Of a stretch of 64,000 nucleotides of DNA, positions 25,959 to 37,045 are shown piece by piece. Made by a program: the position numbers and the translations under genes. This DNA is from Corynebacterium bovis DSM 20582 = CIP 54.80 (lineage in GTDB: Bacteria; Actinomycetota; Actinomycetes; Mycobacteriales; Mycobacteriaceae): positions 1,550,001 to 1,614,000 of the forward strand of contig NZ_CP047187.1 of the NCBI RefSeq assembly GCF_030408615.1, written 5' to 3'. Under the pieces are notes generated by a model. It made no database searches, was not told where the DNA came from, and saw only the letters and a program-made list of their open reading frames with translations. How positions within the stretch are numbered: position 1 is the first letter of the stretch; each line of letters starts with the position of its first letter.

Positions 25959-27206
25959 ATGACCACTTCCACATCATCTGTGTCAGACATCGCCACATTC
26001 GCCACCGACCACGGCGTCGACCTCGACTGGCTCGACGACGCGTACATCTGGCTCCACGAGCACCCCGAGCTCAGCGGGGAGGAGGAGAAGACCGCCGCCC
26101 AGCTGCTCGAGTGGCTCGACCGCTTCGACTGCGAGGTCACCAGCGGGATCGGCGGGCACGGCATCACCGCCGTGTGGCGCAACGGTGACGGTCCGACGGT
26201 CCTCATGCGCGCGGACTTCGACGCCCTGCCGGTCCAGGAGACCTCGGGCGTCGAGCACCCCTCGACGGTCGACGGGGTCATGCACGCCTGCGGCCACGAC
26301 ATGCACACCACCGCCCTGCTCGGCCTGTGCGCGGTCATGGACGCCCGGAAGGACGCGTGGTCCGGCACCTTCATCGCCCTGTTCCAGCCGGCGGAGGAGA
26401 CGACGAGCGGCGCGTCGGCGATGGTCGAGGACGGTCTCGGGGACAAGATCCCCACCCCGGACGTCTGCCTCGGCCAGCACATCGTCCCGGGCCGCGCCGG
26501 CCAGGTCCTCAGCGGACCGGGCCCGGTCATGGCCGCGTGCGACTCGATGACGGTCACGCTCCACGGCCGGTCGGCGCACGCCTCGACGCCGCAGAACAGC
26601 ATCGACCCCGGTTACCTCGCCGCGATGATCGTCGTGCGGCTCCAGGGCATCGTCGGCCGCGAGGTCGCGCCCGAGGAGTTCGCCGTCGTGTCCGTCGGCA
26701 CCATCAGCGCCGGGCACTCGAACAACACCATCCCGGACACCGCGACCCTCGTCCTCAACTGCCGGTTCTACGACACCGAGGTCCGGGACCGTGTCTACCG
26801 GGCGATCGAGCGGGTCATCGAGGCCGAGTGCCGGGCGAGCGACTGCCCCAAGCCCGCGGACATCGAGTACTGGGCCCACGGCGAGCTCACCGACAACGAC
26901 AACGGGGTGTACGAGCACGTCCGCCCGGTCTTCGACGAGCTCTTCGGCGACAACTCCGTCGACGCGACCCGGTGGGCGGCGTCCGAGGACTTCCCCGACA
27001 TCCCCCGGCACTTCGACGTGCCCTACCTCTACTGGATGGTCACGGTGACCGACCCGGAGGTGTGGGACCGCGCGGTGGAGTCCGACTCGGTCGCCGAGGA
27101 TGTCCCGACGAACCACTCCGGCAACTTCGCCCCCGCCGACGGGACCATCGACGTGACGGTCCGCGCGGCGATCGCGGGCGTGCTCAGCTACCTCTGGAAG
27201 GACTGA
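25959..27206 (+). CDS. M20-family amidohydrolase/peptidase
   Basis: 415 aa. A di-metal enzyme of the N-acyl-amino-acid hydrolase group (hippurate hydrolase/AmhX-like): HEHPELSGEE, first metal ligands in MHACGHDMHT (~residue 110), the QPAEE motif (~146), and the lid/dimerisation domain with a HGRSAHAS motif (~200). A late His (TNHSGNFAP) completes the site. It would release amino acids or acids from N-acyl conjugates in the cytoplasm. The start is fixed by the -10 box; an in-frame start at 25932 is less likely. It ends at a clear hairpin (27214-27238). Confidence 0.9.
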   Translation: MTTSTSSVSDIATFATDHGVDLDWLDDAYIWLHEHPELSGEEEKTAAQLLEWLDRFDCEVTSGIGGHGITAVWRNGDGPTVLMRADFDALPVQETSGVEHPSTVDGVMHACGHDMHTTALLGLCAVMDARKDAWSGTFIALFQPAEETTSGASAMVEDGLGDKIPTPDVCLGQHIVPGRAGQVLSGPGPVMAACDSMTVTLHGRSAHASTPQNSIDPGYLAAMIVVRLQGIVGREVAPEEFAVVSVGTISAGHSNNTIPDTATLVLNCRFYDTEVRDRVYRAIERVIEAECRASDCPKPADIEYWAHGELTDNDNGVYEHVRPVFDELFGDNSVDATRWAASEDFPDIPRHFDVPYLYWMVTVTDPEVWDRAVESDSVAEDVPTNHSGNFAPADGTIDVTVRAAIAGVLSYLWKD

Positions 27207-27213
27207 GCCCCCC

Positions 27214-27238
27214 GGGGCGGGCTGAAACGCCCGGCCCC
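27214..27238. terminator. Hairpin between convergent M20 and pyk genes
   Basis: GGGGCGGGC-TGAAAC-GCCCGGCCCC: 9 pairs with one bulged C. Sits 8 nt after the M20 stop and 26 nt after the pyk stop on the other strand, so it may end both transcripts. Confidence 0.6.
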
Positions 27239-27264
27239 GGCCCTCCGGCCCCGTCCCCCCGGGA

Positions 27265-28698
27265 TCAGTTCCCGGTCGACGGGGCGGTCGTGTCCTCCCC
27301 GAGCAGGTGCACGTGGATCATGTTCGTGTTGCCCTGGATCCCGGGCGGGGTGCCGGCGACGACGACCATCATGTCGTCCCGCCGGAACCGGCCCTCGTCG
27401 AGGAGCACGCGGTCGACCTCGGAGATGATGGCGTCGGTCGTGTCGACCGTCTCGGTGAGGTACGTCTCGGCACCCCACGTGAGCGACAGCTGCGACCGGA
27501 CCTCCGGGTGCGGCGTGAAGACGAGCAGCGGCAGGCGGGAGCGCAGCCGCGCGACGCGCTTGGCCGTGTCACCGGAGGACGTGAACGCGACGAGGGCGCG
27601 GGCGTTGAGCCGCTCGCCGATGTCCTTCGCCGCGTAGGAGATGACGCCGCGCTTCGTCCGCGGCATGTGCGACAGGGGCGGGACCTCGCCGTCGATCTCG
27701 GCGGCGGTGACGATCCGCGCCATCGTCTCGACGGTGGTCACCGGGTGCTTGCCGACGGACGTCTCCCCGGAGAGCATCACCGCGTCGGCACCGTCGAGGA
27801 CGGCGTTGGCGACGTCGGAGGCCTCCGCGCGGGTCGGGCGGGAGTTCTCGATCATCGAGTCGAGCATCTGGGTCGCGACGATGACCGGCTTGGCGTTCTC
27901 GCGGGCGATCTGCACCGCGCGCTTCTGGACGAGCGGCACCTCCTCGAGCGGCACCTCGACGCCGAGGTCGCCGCGGGCGACCATGACGGCGTCGAAGGCG
28001 AGGATGATCGGCTCGAGCGCGTCGACGGCCTCCGGCTTCTCCAGCTTCGCGATGACCGGGACGCGGCGCCCGACCTCGTCCATGACCTCGTGGACGAGCT
28101 CGACGTCCGCGGGCGAGCGGACGAAGGACAGGGCGATGAAGTCGACCCCGAGGTTGAGGGCGAAGCGGAGGTCGTCGATGTCCTTCTCGGACAGCGCCGG
28201 CACGGAGATGTTCATCCCCGGCAGGGACACGCCCTTGTTGTTCGACACCGGGCCGCCCTCGACGACCTCGCAGACGACGTCGTCGCCGTCGACCTCCCGG
28301 CAGACGAGGCCGACCTTGCCGTCGTCGACGAGCAGCCGGTCCCCGGGGCGGGCGTCGCGGGCGAGGCCCTTGTACGTCGTCGAGACCCGGTCGTGCGTGC
28401 CCTTGACGTCCTCGACGGTGATGCGGACGGTCTCACCGGTCTCCCAGACCGTCGCACCGTCGACGAACCGGCCGAGGCGGATCTTCGGGCCCTGGAGGTC
28501 GGCGAGGATGCCCACGGCCGTCCCCGTCTCCTCGGAGGCCTCGCGGACCCAGCGGTAGTTCTGCTCGTGGTCGGCGTGGTCACCGTGGGAGAAGTTGAGC
28601 CGGGCGACGTTCATCCCGGCGTCGACGAGCCCCCGGATGTTCTCCTTGGAGGCCACCGCCGGGCCGAGCGTGCATACAATCTTGGTTCGTCTGTTCAC
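27265..28698 (-). CDS. pyk: Pyruvate kinase
   Basis: 477 aa. Glycolysis: phosphoenolpyruvate plus ADP to pyruvate plus ATP. N-terminal RTKIVCTLGPAV; K+/substrate region LNFSHGDHADH; active-site Lys/Glu region KLEKPEAVDAL and MVARGDLGVEVP; ATP/allosteric C-terminal domain with FTSSGDTAKRVARLR. Standard length. GTG 28698 has GGGAG just upstream; a TACGCT -10 lies 8 nt before the GTG within the 15-nt gap after lgt, so pyk may have its own promoter at the end of the his-trp-lgt block (pykA is also near this block in mycobacteria). Confidence 0.97.
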   Translation of the reverse strand: MNRRTKIVCTLGPAVASKENIRGLVDAGMNVARLNFSHGDHADHEQNYRWVREASEETGTAVGILADLQGPKIRLGRFVDGATVWETGETVRITVEDVKGTHDRVSTTYKGLARDARPGDRLLVDDGKVGLVCREVDGDDVVCEVVEGGPVSNNKGVSLPGMNISVPALSEKDIDDLRFALNLGVDFIALSFVRSPADVELVHEVMDEVGRRVPVIAKLEKPEAVDALEPIILAFDAVMVARGDLGVEVPLEEVPLVQKRAVQIARENAKPVIVATQMLDSMIENSRPTRAEASDVANAVLDGADAVMLSGETSVGKHPVTTVETMARIVTAAEIDGEVPPLSHMPRTKRGVISYAAKDIGERLNARALVAFTSSGDTAKRVARLRSRLPLLVFTPHPEVRSQLSLTWGAETYLTETVDTTDAIISEVDRVLLDEGRFRRDDMMVVVAGTPPGIQGNTNMIHVHLLGEDTTAPSTGN

Positions 28699-28713
28699 GA
28701 CTCCCGAGCGTAC

Positions 28714-29601
28714 TCAGGGTCGCGCGGCCCCCGCCACCTCAGCCGGGCTCTCGCGCCGCCGGCCCCGGGTGAGGACGAGGAGCACGACGGCCACGACGAA
28801 GACCACGGCCGAGGTGACGTTGTTGATCCGCACCCCGCCGAGGACCGTCGTCGCCGGGTCGGACCGGATGAGCTCGATGAAGAACCGGCCGAACGTGTAC
28901 CCCGCGACGTAGAGCATGAACACGCGTCCCCCGCCCATGCGGAACCGCCGGTCCGCCCACACGAGGAGGAGCACGACGGCGACGTTCCACACGATCTCGT
29001 AGAGGAACGTCGGCTGCACGGTGGCGATGACCTGCCCCGTCGAGTGGCCGTTCATCTGGTCCACCGCGCCGGTGTCGGTCACCCGGCGGTAGATCTCCAG
29101 CGCCCACGGGGACGACGACGGGCCGCCGTACAGCTCCTGGTTGAACCAGTTCCCCAACCGGCCGACGGCCTGGGCGAGGAGGATCGGCGGGGCGACGGCG
29201 TCGGCGAACGGCGCGAGGGGCAGCCGCTTCCACGCGAGCACCGCCCACACCGCGAGGCCGCCGGCGACGACGGCACCCCAGATGCCCAGACCGCCGTTCG
29301 TGATCTTCACCACGTCGACCCAGTCCCGGCCGGGACCGAAGTACTTCTCGTGGTCGGTGATGACGTGGTAGACCCGCCCGCCGACGATGCCGGCGGGGAC
29401 GGCGGCGACCGCGGCGTCGATGACGGTCTCGGCCGACCCGCCGCGGGCGACGTACCGCCGCACGGTCCACGCGACGGCGACGACGATGCCGATGAGGATG
29501 CACACCGCGTACGCCCGCACCGGCAGCGGCCCGAGGGTCCACACCCCCTGCGGCGGCGACGGGATCGTGGCGTGGAGCGGCGCTGCCGCGACGGCCGTCA
29601 C
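28714..29601 (-). CDS. lgt: Prolipoprotein diacylglyceryl transferase
   Basis: 295 aa, about seven membrane helices. Transfers diacylglycerol from phosphatidylglycerol to the lipobox Cys of prolipoproteins. The Lgt signature is present as [13 protein letters not shown] (~residues 146-158), with the conserved Arg/Glu/Asn. GTG 29601 directly follows trpA (2 nt gap), as in the mycobacterial trpBA-lgt order. Shorter C-terminal tail than mycobacterial Lgt. Substrates here include the ABC binding protein and the 47348 lipoprotein. Confidence 0.95.
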   Translation of the reverse strand: MTAVAAAPLHATIPSPPQGVWTLGPLPVRAYAVCILIGIVVAVAWTVRRYVARGGSAETVIDAAVAAVPAGIVGGRVYHVITDHEKYFGPGRDWVDVVKITNGGLGIWGAVVAGGLAVWAVLAWKRLPLAPFADAVAPPILLAQAVGRLGNWFNQELYGGPSSSPWALEIYRRVTDTGAVDQMNGHSTGQVIATVQPTFLYEIVWNVAVVLLLVWADRRFRMGGGRVFMLYVAGYTFGRFFIELIRSDPATTVLGGVRINNVTSAVVFVVAVVLLVLTRGRRRESPAEVAGAARP

Positions 29602-29603
29602 GG

Positions 29604-30413
29604 TCAGCTCCCCGGCCGGGTGCCGGAGCGCACCCCGTCGTGGAGGTCCCGCGCCAGGCTGTCGAGGCCCTCGGGCCCGTCGGCGGCCGCGCGGATGAGG
29701 GCCGAGCCGACGATGACCCCGTCGGCGTAGGCGGCGATCTCCGCCGCCTGCGCGCCGGTGCTCACCCCGATGCCGACGGCGACGGGCAGGTCGGTGACCG
29801 CGCGGACCCGCTCGACGAGCTCACGGGCACCGCCGGGGACGGAGTCCCGCGCGCCCGTGACCCCCATGTGCGAGGCCGCGTAGATGAACCCGCCGCCGGC
29901 GGCGACGATCGTCTCCAGCCGCTCGGGCGTCGTCGACGGGGCGACGAGGTACACGGGGTCGAGGTCGTTGTCCGCGCAGGCGGCGGCCCAGCGGCCCGCC
30001 TCCTCCGGCGGGAGGTCCGGGATGATCGACCCCAGGGCCCCGGCCTCCGCGATCTCCCGCGCGAGCCGCTCCGGGCCGTACTGCAGCACGGGGTTCCAGT
30101 ACGTCATGATGACGCACCGGCCACCCGCCGCGGTGACCCGGCGGACGACGTCGACGGTGTCGGCGACGCGGAAGCCGTTGCCGAGCGCGGTGTCGGCGGC
30201 CTCCTGGATCGTCGGCCCGTCCATCATCGGGTCGGTGAACGGGATGCCGACCTCGATGAGGTCCGCGTGCGCCGCGAGGGTCGTCATGAGGTCGACGGAC
30301 CGGTCGACCGTCGGGTACCCGGCGGGCAGGTAGCCGACGAACGCGGCCCGCCCCTCGTCGGTCGCCGCGCGGAAGATCCCGGCGAGCCGGCCGCTGCTCC
30401 TGGTCGTCGCCAT
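29604..30413 (-). CDS. trpA: Tryptophan synthase alpha subunit
   Basis: 269 aa. Cleaves indole-3-glycerol phosphate to indole and G3P. Catalytic Glu in [20 protein letters not shown] (~residues 49-68) and Asp in [10 protein letters not shown]; phosphate-binding [10 protein letters not shown] near 215. ATG 30413 overlaps the trpB stop as ATGA, so the alpha and beta subunits are translationally coupled. Indole would be channelled to TrpB. Confidence 0.96.
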   Translation of the reverse strand: MATTRSSGRLAGIFRAATDEGRAAFVGYLPAGYPTVDRSVDLMTTLAAHADLIEVGIPFTDPMMDGPTIQEAADTALGNGFRVADTVDVVRRVTAAGGRCVIMTYWNPVLQYGPERLAREIAEAGALGSIIPDLPPEEAGRWAAACADNDLDPVYLVAPSTTPERLETIVAAGGGFIYAASHMGVTGARDSVPGGARELVERVRAVTDLPVAVGIGVSTGAQAAEIAAYADGVIVGSALIRAAADGPEGLDSLARDLHDGVRSGTRPGS

Positions 30414-31690
30414 CAGGCGTTGTCCTCCTTCGGGGTCATGTCGAACCACCGGGCGGCGGTGTCGACGTCCTTGTCCCCCCGGCCGGACAGGTTCACGATG
30501 ATGACCGGCTTCTCCCCCGCCGCCGTCCGGGTGCCGTCGGCGAACTGCGCCGCGACCGTCCGGGCCGCGGCGACGGCGTGGGCGGACTCGATGGCCGGGA
30601 TGATGCCCTCGGTGAGGCTGAGGGTGCGGAAGGCCTCCATCGCCTCGGTGTCCGTGACGGCGAGGTACTCGGCCCTCCCCTCGGCCGCGAGGGCGGAGTG
30701 CTCCGGCCCGACGCCCGGGTAGTCCAGGCCCGCCGAGATGGAGTGGGAGTCCGTGATCTGGCCGTCCTCGTCCTGCATGAGGTCGGAGTACGCGCCCTGG
30801 AACACGCCCTTGCGCCCCACGGTGATCGGCGCGGCGTGCCGTCCGGTCTCCACCCCGTCACCGGCGGCCTCCGCGCCGACGAGGGCGACGGACTCGTCCG
30901 TGATGAAGCGGTGGAACAGGCCGATGGCGTTCGACCCGCCACCGACGCACGCGACGACGGCGTCCGGGAGCCGGCCCTCCTGCTCGAGGATCTGCTGCCG
31001 GGCCTCCGCCCCGATGACCCGCTGCAGGTCACGCACCATCTGCGGGAAGGGGTGCGGGCCGGCGGCCGTCCCGAAGCAGTAGTAGGTGTCGTCCTCGTGG
31101 GCCACCCAGTAGCGCATCGCCTCGTTGATCGCGTCCTTGAGGGTGCGCGACCCGATGTCGACGACGACGACCTCCGCCCCGAGGAGACGCATCCGCGCGA
31201 TGTTCAACGCCTGACGCGTGGCGTCGACCTCCCCCATGTAGATGCGGCACCCGATACCGAGCAGCGCGCAGGCCGTGGCCGTCGCGACGCCGTGCTGGCC
31301 CGCCCCCGTCTCGGCGATGACGCGGCGCTTGCCCATCCGCTGCGCGAGGAGCACCTGCCCGAGGACGTTGTTGATCTTGTGGGAGCCGGTGTGGTTGAGG
31401 TCCTCCCGCTTGAGGTAGACCGTCGCCCCGACCTCGGCGGAGAAGCGGTCGGCCCGGTACAGCGGGGACGGCCGGCCGGTGTACGTGCGGTGGAGGTCGT
31501 CCAGCCGCTCGAGGTACGCGGGGTCGGCCTTCGCCTTCGCCCAGGCGTCGGTGATGTCCTCGATGACGGCCATGAGGCCCTCGGGGATGTACCGCCCCCC
31601 GTACTCCCCCCAGTGACCGTGGTCGTCGCAGTCGTGGGCCGTCGGGACGGCCAGGGTCTCACCGGCGCTCGGGATGCTGTGGGTATTCAC
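30413..31690 (-). CDS. trpB: Tryptophan synthase beta subunit
   Basis: 425 aa. PLP enzyme joining indole and serine. The PLP Lys lies in [11 protein letters not shown] (~residues 98-108), with the glycine-rich phosphate loop [10 protein letters not shown] (~residue 249). GTG 31690 lies 11 nt after trpC; a TAGAGT hexamer 8 nt upstream of the GTG could also give a leaderless transcript within the operon. An extended N-terminus of ~25 residues before the conserved [10 protein letters not shown] is normal for the actinobacterial form. Confidence 0.96.
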   Translation of the reverse strand: MNTHSIPSAGETLAVPTAHDCDDHGHWGEYGGRYIPEGLMAVIEDITDAWAKAKADPAYLERLDDLHRTYTGRPSPLYRADRFSAEVGATVYLKREDLNHTGSHKINNVLGQVLLAQRMGKRRVIAETGAGQHGVATATACALLGIGCRIYMGEVDATRQALNIARMRLLGAEVVVVDIGSRTLKDAINEAMRYWVAHEDDTYYCFGTAAGPHPFPQMVRDLQRVIGAEARQQILEQEGRLPDAVVACVGGGSNAIGLFHRFITDESVALVGAEAAGDGVETGRHAAPITVGRKGVFQGAYSDLMQDEDGQITDSHSISAGLDYPGVGPEHSALAAEGRAEYLAVTDTEAMEAFRTLSLTEGIIPAIESAHAVAAARTVAAQFADGTRTAAGEKPVIIVNLSGRGDKDVDTAARWFDMTPKEDNA

Positions 31691-31701
31691 ACCCGGCCAC
31701 T

Positions 31702-32520
31702 CTACTGGACGTCCTCCGAGCGGGGACAGGACGGGTGCCCGCCCGCGACGACGAGCGACCGGCAGGCCTGCCCCGGACTCGACGCGGTGACGAGCCCCTC
31801 CCCGACGAGCACGGCGTCGGCCCCGGCGGCCGCGTAGGCGATGAGGTCCCGCTTGTCCCGCACCCCGGACTCCGCGACCTTGACGGTGTCCGCCGGCAGG
31901 TGCGGGGCGATCCGGGTGAAGACGTCGTTGTCGACCTCGAGGGTCTTGAGGTTGCGGGCGTTGACCCCGATGACCTTCGCCCCCGCGGCGACGGCCCGCT
32001 CGGCCTCCTCCACCGTGTGCACCTCGACGAGCGCGGTCATGCCGAGCGACTCGGTGCGGTCGAGGAGGGACTCCAGGCGGTCCTGGTCGAGGGCGGCGAC
32101 GATGAGCAGGATCATGTCGGCGCCGTGCGCGCGGGCCTCGTGGATCTGGTACGGGGTGACCATGAAGTCCTTGCGGAGGACCGGGACGTCCACGGCCGCC
32201 CGGACCGCGTCGAGGTCCGCGAGGGAGCCGTGGAACCGCCGCTGCTCGGTGAGGCAGCTGATGACGGCCGCGCCGTTGGCGGCGTACGCCCGGGCGAGGA
32301 CGTCGGGCTCGGGGATGTCGGCGAGGTGCCCCTTCGACGGGCTGGCCCGCTTCACCTCGGCGATGACACTGACATTGGGGCCGCTCAGTGCGGCACGGGC
32401 GTCGAGGGGGGCGGGCACGTCGAGCGACCTCGCCTTGATCTCCCGGTACGGGGTCTCGGCCTCGCGCTCGGCGGTGTCCTCCAGGACGCCGGCGATGATC
32501 TCGTCGAGAACTGTCGCCAT
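31702..32520 (-). CDS. trpC: Indole-3-glycerol phosphate synthase (monofunctional)
   Basis: 272 aa, a single TIM barrel. Converts CdRP to indole-3-glycerol phosphate. Catalytic Lys in [13 protein letters not shown] (~residues 53-65), LRKDFMV and GVNARNLKT are conserved. It is not fused to a TrpF domain, unlike the bifunctional TrpCF of enterobacteria and some corynebacteria, and no separate trpF is in the window. ATG 32520 has GAGGAG ~6 nt upstream and a promoter-like AT island at 32561-32588. Confidence 0.95.
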   Translation of the reverse strand: MATVLDEIIAGVLEDTAEREAETPYREIKARSLDVPAPLDARAALSGPNVSVIAEVKRASPSKGHLADIPEPDVLARAYAANGAAVISCLTEQRRFHGSLADLDAVRAAVDVPVLRKDFMVTPYQIHEARAHGADMILLIVAALDQDRLESLLDRTESLGMTALVEVHTVEEAERAVAAGAKVIGVNARNLKTLEVDNDVFTRIAPHLPADTVKVAESGVRDKRDLIAYAAAGADAVLVGEGLVTASSPGQACRSLVVAGGHPSCPRSEDVQ

Positions 32521-32560
32521 GGGTGGCTCCTCAGGAACGGTGACGGTGACCTGTCAGACA

Positions 32561-32588
32561 TTAATAGCCCGGCCCCGTCACCGTGCAA
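32561..32588 (-). promoter_or_regulatory. Internal promoter ahead of trpCBA
   Basis: Minus strand: TTGCAC (32588-32583), 16 bp, TATTAA (32566-32561), in an otherwise GC-rich segment overlapping the 3' end of the membrane-protein gene. It would give trpC a leader of ~35 nt. Confidence 0.5.
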
Positions 32589-33324
32589 TCGGCCCGTCCC
32601 CCTCCGGGTCCGTGCCGGTCGCCGTGCCGGTCCCGGTGCCGGTCGCGGTGCCGTCGTCGGGGTCACGGTCCGTCGGGTCGACGCCGGCGTCCAGCGCGTC
32701 CCACAGCACCCGTCCCGACCGCGGGTTGGCCTCGAGGTCCTCCTCCACCGCCTGCCGGCGCGCCTCCGGCGTCTCGTACCGGGAGTGCCCGGCGGACACG
32801 GTCCCCGGCCGCATCATGAGCAGGATCCCGCCGACGACGCCCACCGCCGCGGCGAGGATCGCCAACGCCACCGGCAGGTGGTGCACCTCGGCGGAGCTCA
32901 CCTGCGCCCAGTCGGAGATCTGGTCGGGGGCCGACTGCTTCTGCGTCGCCGCCCCCGACGACAGCAGGCGGCGCGTCCGCTCGAGGTCGACGCCGCCGGT
33001 GAGCAGCATCACCGGGGGCAGCGCGGCGAGGGCCGCCAACGCCGCGGCGACGACACCGAGGACCCGGCGGACCCGCGGCCCCGTGGCCCAGCTGAGGATC
33101 ATCGCGGCGAGGATCGCCAGGGCCAACGGCGTGACCGCCGGGTGGTACACCGCCCCGACGACGTCCTTGACCGTCCCGCCCGACTTGTCGTCCTCGACGA
33201 CGGCGGTGACCCACGTCAGCCGCCCCGCCCCCCAGAGCACCGCCGCGCTGACGACGGCGAGGATCAGTGCCGTCGCCCGCCCGCCCGGTCGACGTCGTCC
33301 GGTCTCCGCTGGTGTCGCGCTCAT
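32578..33324 (-). CDS. Trp biosynthesis-associated membrane protein (TIGR02234-like)
   Basis: 248 aa, four hydrophobic segments (~17-35, ~58-78, ~87-108, ~148-168) with a periplasm-facing loop between segments 3 and 4. It sits between trpE and trpC, the place of Rv1610 in M. tuberculosis and of the actinobacterial TIGR02234 family; its function is unknown. The C-terminus has a Gly-Thr repeat tail (about residues 228-240) encoded by a short tandem repeat at ~32612-32653. ATG 33324 overlaps the trpE stop as ATGA. Confidence 0.85.
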   Translation of the reverse strand: MSATPAETGRRRPGGRATALILAVVSAAVLWGAGRLTWVTAVVEDDKSGGTVKDVVGAVYHPAVTPLALAILAAMILSWATGPRVRRVLGVVAAALAALAALPPVMLLTGGVDLERTRRLLSSGAATQKQSAPDQISDWAQVSSAEVHHLPVALAILAAAVGVVGGILLMMRPGTVSAGHSRYETPEARRQAVEEDLEANPRSGRVLWDALDAGVDPTDRDPDDGTATGTGTGTATGTDPEGDGPIAR

Positions 33325-34934
33325 TCACTGTCTCCGTCCGTGTCGGCCCTGCCGTCGTCGTCCGCCGCGCGGTGCCTGCCGGCCCCGCCGGGTGCCGCGG
33401 GCCGCATCGTCTCCGCCGCCGCGACCGCGCGGAGGACGGCCGCCGCCTTGGCCTGCGTCTCGTCGTCCTCGGCCTCCGGGTCGGAGTCGGCGACGATGCC
33501 GCCGCCCGCCTGGACGTACACCGTACCTCCCCGGTACACCCCCGTGCGGATCGCGATGGCCTGGTCGGTGTTGCCGCTGAAGTCGAAGTAGCCCACCGTG
33601 CCGCCGTAGACCCCGCGCCGGGTGTCCTCGAGGCGGTCGATGATCGCGAGCGCCGAGGGCTTCGGCGCCCCGGAGAGCGTGCCCGCCGGGAACGTCGCGG
33701 CGAACGCGTCGACCGCCGTCCGACCCTCCGACAGCCGGCCGGTGACCTCCGACACGAGGTGCATGATCGCGCTGTAGCGCTCGACGTGCCGGAAGTCGTT
33801 GACCTCGACGGTCCCCGGGTCGCACACCCGCCCGAGGTCGTTGCGCCCGAGGTCGACGAGCATGAGGTGCTCGGAGTTCTCCTTGGCGTCCCCGCGGAGC
33901 TCCTTCTCCAGCAGCTGGTCCTCCTCGTAGCTGCGGCCGCGCGGACGCGAGCCCGCGATGGGGAACGTCGTCACCCGCCGGTCCTTCACCGCGACGAGCG
34001 ACTCCGGGGAGCTGCCGATGATCTGGAACGCCGTCGTCGAGAACGAGTCGTCCGGGATGTTGAGGATGTACATGTACGGGCTCGGGTTGGACACCCGCAG
34101 CATCCGGTAGATGTCCGTGCCGGGCACGTCGGTGTCCATCTCGAAGCGCTGCGACAGGACGATCTGGAAGGCGTCGCCCGCCCGGATGTGCTCCCGGCAC
34201 CGCTCGATCCGCTCCATGTGGTCGGCCCGCGTGCGCTGGCGGCGCGGCTGCGGGGTCGGCCGGTCGAACGTCGTGATCTCCAGCGGCGACGGTCGGGAGA
34301 GCAGGGCGGCCATGTCGTCGAGGGCGGCGACGGCCTCGTCGTACGCCCGGTCGACACCCTCGTCCGTGTTGTTCCGGTTCACCGCCGAGGCGATGAGGTG
34401 GATCGTGCCCTCGTGGTGGTCGACGACCGCCATGCGGTCGACGAGGAGCTGGACCATGTCCGGCACGCCGAGGTCGTCCTCGCACGTGTCCGGCAGGTCC
34501 TCGAGGGACCGGACGATGTCGTGGCCCATGTAGCCGACGAGCCCGGAGGTCAGCGGCGGCATCCCCTCCACGGGGGCGGTGTGCAGCGCCGCGAGGGTCG
34601 CGCGGACCGCCTCCAGCGGCGGGAGGCCGTCCGGCACGTCGACCGGCGGCTCCCCGGTCCACCGGGTCACCGACCCCTCGGCGACGAGCGCCGCCCGGGA
34701 GCCCGCGCCGATGAAGGAGTACCGCGACCACGACTGCCCGTTCGGGGCGGACTCGAGCAGGAACGTCCCGGGCCGGTCCGCGGCGAGGGAGGTGTACGCG
34801 CTGAGGGCCGTCTCCCCGTCCGCGAGGACGGTGCGGACGACGGGGACGACGCGGTGGTGGCGCGCGAGCCTCCGGAACGTCTCCCGGTCCGTCGTCACGC
34901 CGCTGTCGGCCTCCGGGTGCTGGTCGCGGGTCAT
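33321..34934 (-). CDS. trpE: Anthranilate synthase component I
   Basis: 537 aa. Converts chorismate and glutamine-derived ammonia to anthranilate; the glutamine amidotransferase TrpG is not in the window. The feedback-binding motif LLES is present near residue 56 (FLLESAPNG), so Trp inhibition is expected. The chorismate core has [11 protein letters not shown] and [11 protein letters not shown] near residues 325-430. ATG 34934 follows AAGGAG by ~7 nt and lies 37 nt after hisI. Confidence 0.95.
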   Translation of the reverse strand: MTRDQHPEADSGVTTDRETFRRLARHHRVVPVVRTVLADGETALSAYTSLAADRPGTFLLESAPNGQSWSRYSFIGAGSRAALVAEGSVTRWTGEPPVDVPDGLPPLEAVRATLAALHTAPVEGMPPLTSGLVGYMGHDIVRSLEDLPDTCEDDLGVPDMVQLLVDRMAVVDHHEGTIHLIASAVNRNNTDEGVDRAYDEAVAALDDMAALLSRPSPLEITTFDRPTPQPRRQRTRADHMERIERCREHIRAGDAFQIVLSQRFEMDTDVPGTDIYRMLRVSNPSPYMYILNIPDDSFSTTAFQIIGSSPESLVAVKDRRVTTFPIAGSRPRGRSYEEDQLLEKELRGDAKENSEHLMLVDLGRNDLGRVCDPGTVEVNDFRHVERYSAIMHLVSEVTGRLSEGRTAVDAFAATFPAGTLSGAPKPSALAIIDRLEDTRRGVYGGTVGYFDFSGNTDQAIAIRTGVYRGGTVYVQAGGGIVADSDPEAEDDETQAKAAAVLRAVAAAETMRPAAPGGAGRHRAADDDGRADTDGDSE

Positions 34935-34971
34935 CGCGGGCTCCTTTCGTGGAGAGGTGGGACCGGCCGGC

Positions 34972-35334
34972 TCAGAGCAGCCGGTCGGCGTCGAAACACG
35001 TGTGGTCCCCCGTGTGGCAGGCCCCGCCGGTCTGGTCGACGCGGAGCAGCACGGTGTCCCCGTCGCAGTCCAGGCGCACCTCGCGGACGGCCTGGGTGTG
35101 ACCGCTGGTCAGGCCCTTGACCCAGTACTCGCCGCGGGACCGGGACCAGTACGTCCCCCGCCGGGTGGCGAGGGTGTGGGCGAGCGCGTGCTCGTCCATC
35201 CACGCCATCATGAGCACGTCCCCCGTCGCGTACTCCTGCACGACCGCGGGGACGAGGCCGTCGGCCGTGAACCGCACGCGCGCGGCGATCTCCGGGTCGA
35301 GGTCGTAGGCGGCCGGGTCGGTCGTCCCGCTCAC
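34972..35334 (-). CDS. hisI: Phosphoribosyl-AMP cyclohydrolase
   Basis: 120 aa, the monofunctional form (no HisE domain). Hydrolyses phosphoribosyl-AMP in histidine synthesis. Zn/Mg ligands are visible in [19 protein letters not shown] and the earlier [22 protein letters not shown] blocks. GTG 35334 overlaps the hisF stop as GTGA; trpE begins 37 nt further on, joining the his and trp blocks. Confidence 0.95.
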   Translation of the reverse strand: MSGTTDPAAYDLDPEIAARVRFTADGLVPAVVQEYATGDVLMMAWMDEHALAHTLATRRGTYWSRSRGEYWVKGLTSGHTQAVREVRLDCDGDTVLLRVDQTGGACHTGDHTCFDADRLL

Positions 35335-36107
35335 CGCCGCACCTCGAGACCCGCCTGCGCCATCGCGTCCTTGATCTCGCCGACGGTCGTGTCCCCGAAG
35401 TGGAGGATCGACGCCGCGAGCACCGCGTCCGCACCGGCGGCGACGGCGGGCGGCATGTGGGCGGCCTCGCCCGCCCCGCCCGACGCGATGACGGGGACGG
35501 TCACCGCCGCGCGGACCGCGCGGATGAGCTCGAGGTCGAAGCCCTGCCGCGTGCCGTCACCGTCCATCGAGTTGAGGAGGATCTCCCCGACGCCCAGCTC
35601 CTCGCCCCGGCGGGCCCACTCGACCGCGTCGAGCCCCGCCGACCGCGTCCCGCCGTGCGTCGTCACCTCGAAACCGGAGGGTTGCGGGTCGCCGCCGGCG
35701 GGCACCCGGCGGGCGTCGACGGACAGGACGACGCACTGCGCGCCGAACCGCCGGGACAGCTCCGACAGGAGCTCCGGGCGGGCGACGGCCGCGGAGTTCA
35801 CCGAGACCTTGTCGGCACCGGCGCGGAGGAGGGCGTCGACGTCCTCGGCCGACCGCACACCCCCGCCGACGGTGAGGGGGATGAAGACCTGGTCGGCCGT
35901 GCGCCGGACGACGTCGAGCATCGTCCCGCGGCCCTCCGTCGACGCGGAGACGTCGAGGAAGGTCAGTTCGTCGGCCCCGTCGGCGTCGTAGCGCGCGGCG
36001 AGCTCGACCGGGTCCCCGGCGTCCCGGAGACCGGTGAAGTTCACACCCTTGACGACGCGCCCGCCGTCGACGTCGAGGCAGGGGATGACCCGGACGGCGA
36101 GACTCAC
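35331..36107 (-). CDS. hisF: Imidazole glycerol phosphate synthase, cyclase subunit
   Basis: 258 aa TIM barrel. Makes IGP and AICAR from PRFAR using ammonia delivered by HisH. Catalytic Asp residues in [14 protein letters not shown] (~residue 12) and [10 protein letters not shown] (~residue 135); phosphate loops GGGVRSAED and [11 protein letters not shown] 36107 overlaps the impA stop as GTGA, and the protein then begins [12 protein letters not shown], the standard HisF N-terminus. Confidence 0.96.
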   Translation of the reverse strand: MSLAVRVIPCLDVDGGRVVKGVNFTGLRDAGDPVELAARYDADGADELTFLDVSASTEGRGTMLDVVRRTADQVFIPLTVGGGVRSAEDVDALLRAGADKVSVNSAAVARPELLSELSRRFGAQCVVLSVDARRVPAGGDPQPSGFEVTTHGGTRSAGLDAVEWARRGEELGVGEILLNSMDGDGTRQGFDLELIRAVRAAVTVPVIASGGAGEAAHMPPAVAAGADAVLAASILHFGDTTVGEIKDAMAQAGLEVRR

Positions 36108-37045
36108 GCGATGCCCCCTCTCTCCATGATCTCCTGCGCGGTCCGCGCAGCGGTCCCGATGGGGACGTTCCGGATGTGCTCGAGCAACGTCGCGTGCACC
36201 TCGGGCTCGCCCGCGACGAGGCCGGAGACCCCGGGACGCCACGGGTTGCCGGCGAAGTCCGTCGCGACGCCCCCGGCCTCCCGGACCATGAGGATGCCCG
36301 CGCAGTTGTCCCACAGGTTCGGGCTGAAGGTCACGGTCCCGCCGAAGATCCCGGCCGCCGTGAACGCCAGGTCGATGCCGACCGACCCGGTGACCCGCAT
36401 CCGCGGGTACGACCGCCCGATCTCGTTGAGCATGTCCTGCCGGTAGGAGATCGGCAGGTTGCCCCGGCGCTGGGAGAGGATCGACCCGAAGCTGATCTGG
36501 GTGACCCCCGGGTCCGACGGGGGCATGGGGCGGGCAGGGTGGCCGTCGACGAACAGGCCGTGCCCCTTCCGGGCCGTGATCCGCTTGCCGAGCAGCGGCA
36601 TCTCCGCCACGGCGACGAGCGCCTCGCCCCGGTGGACGAGCGAGACGAGGATGCAGCAGAACGGGTTGCCGACGGCGTAGTTCGCGGTGCCGTCGATGGG
36701 GTCGACGACCCACGTCGTCTCCGGCAGTTCGGCGTCGTTCGCGCGGCGGCGGGGGCCGTCGAGCCCGTCGGCCATGTCGTCGGTCGGGTTCCACTCCGTG
36801 GGCTCCGCGCCCGGCCGGACCGTCCCGAACTCCTCCCCGTGGACGGGCAGGCCGGTGTAGCGGGTGAGCAGGGTCCGCAGCTGCCGTTCGACGTCGAGGT
36901 CCGCCTCGGTGGCGAAGTCCCCCGGGCTCTTGATGACGTCCGGGTCGGCGCCGACGGCCGCGGAGAACGTCGTCTCCGCCTCGTCGACCGCCGCCTCGGC
37001 GATGGCGAGCAGGGCGCGGGTGTCGAGGTCAGCGGTGTCGGTCAC
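36104..37045 (-). CDS. impA: Inositol monophosphatase-family phosphatase (ImpA)
   Basis: 313 aa. Li+-sensitive Mg-dependent phosphatase fold: metal ligands in HGEEF (~residue 69), [12 protein letters not shown] (~112-123) and the late [17 protein letters not shown] (~245). In C. glutamicum and M. tuberculosis impA sits at the same place, between hisA and hisF. Inositol phosphate or histidinol phosphate are both possible substrates; the residues do not decide. GTG 37045 overlaps the hisA stop as GTGA. Confidence 0.9.
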   Translation of the reverse strand: MTDTADLDTRALLAIAEAAVDEAETTFSAAVGADPDVIKSPGDFATEADLDVERQLRTLLTRYTGLPVHGEEFGTVRPGAEPTEWNPTDDMADGLDGPRRRANDAELPETTWVVDPIDGTANYAVGNPFCCILVSLVHRGEALVAVAEMPLLGKRITARKGHGLFVDGHPARPMPPSDPGVTQISFGSILSQRRGNLPISYRQDMLNEIGRSYPRMRVTGSVGIDLAFTAAGIFGGTVTFSPNLWDNCAGILMVREAGGVATDFAGNPWRPGVSGLVAGEPEVHATLLEHIRNVPIGTAARTAQEIMERGGIA

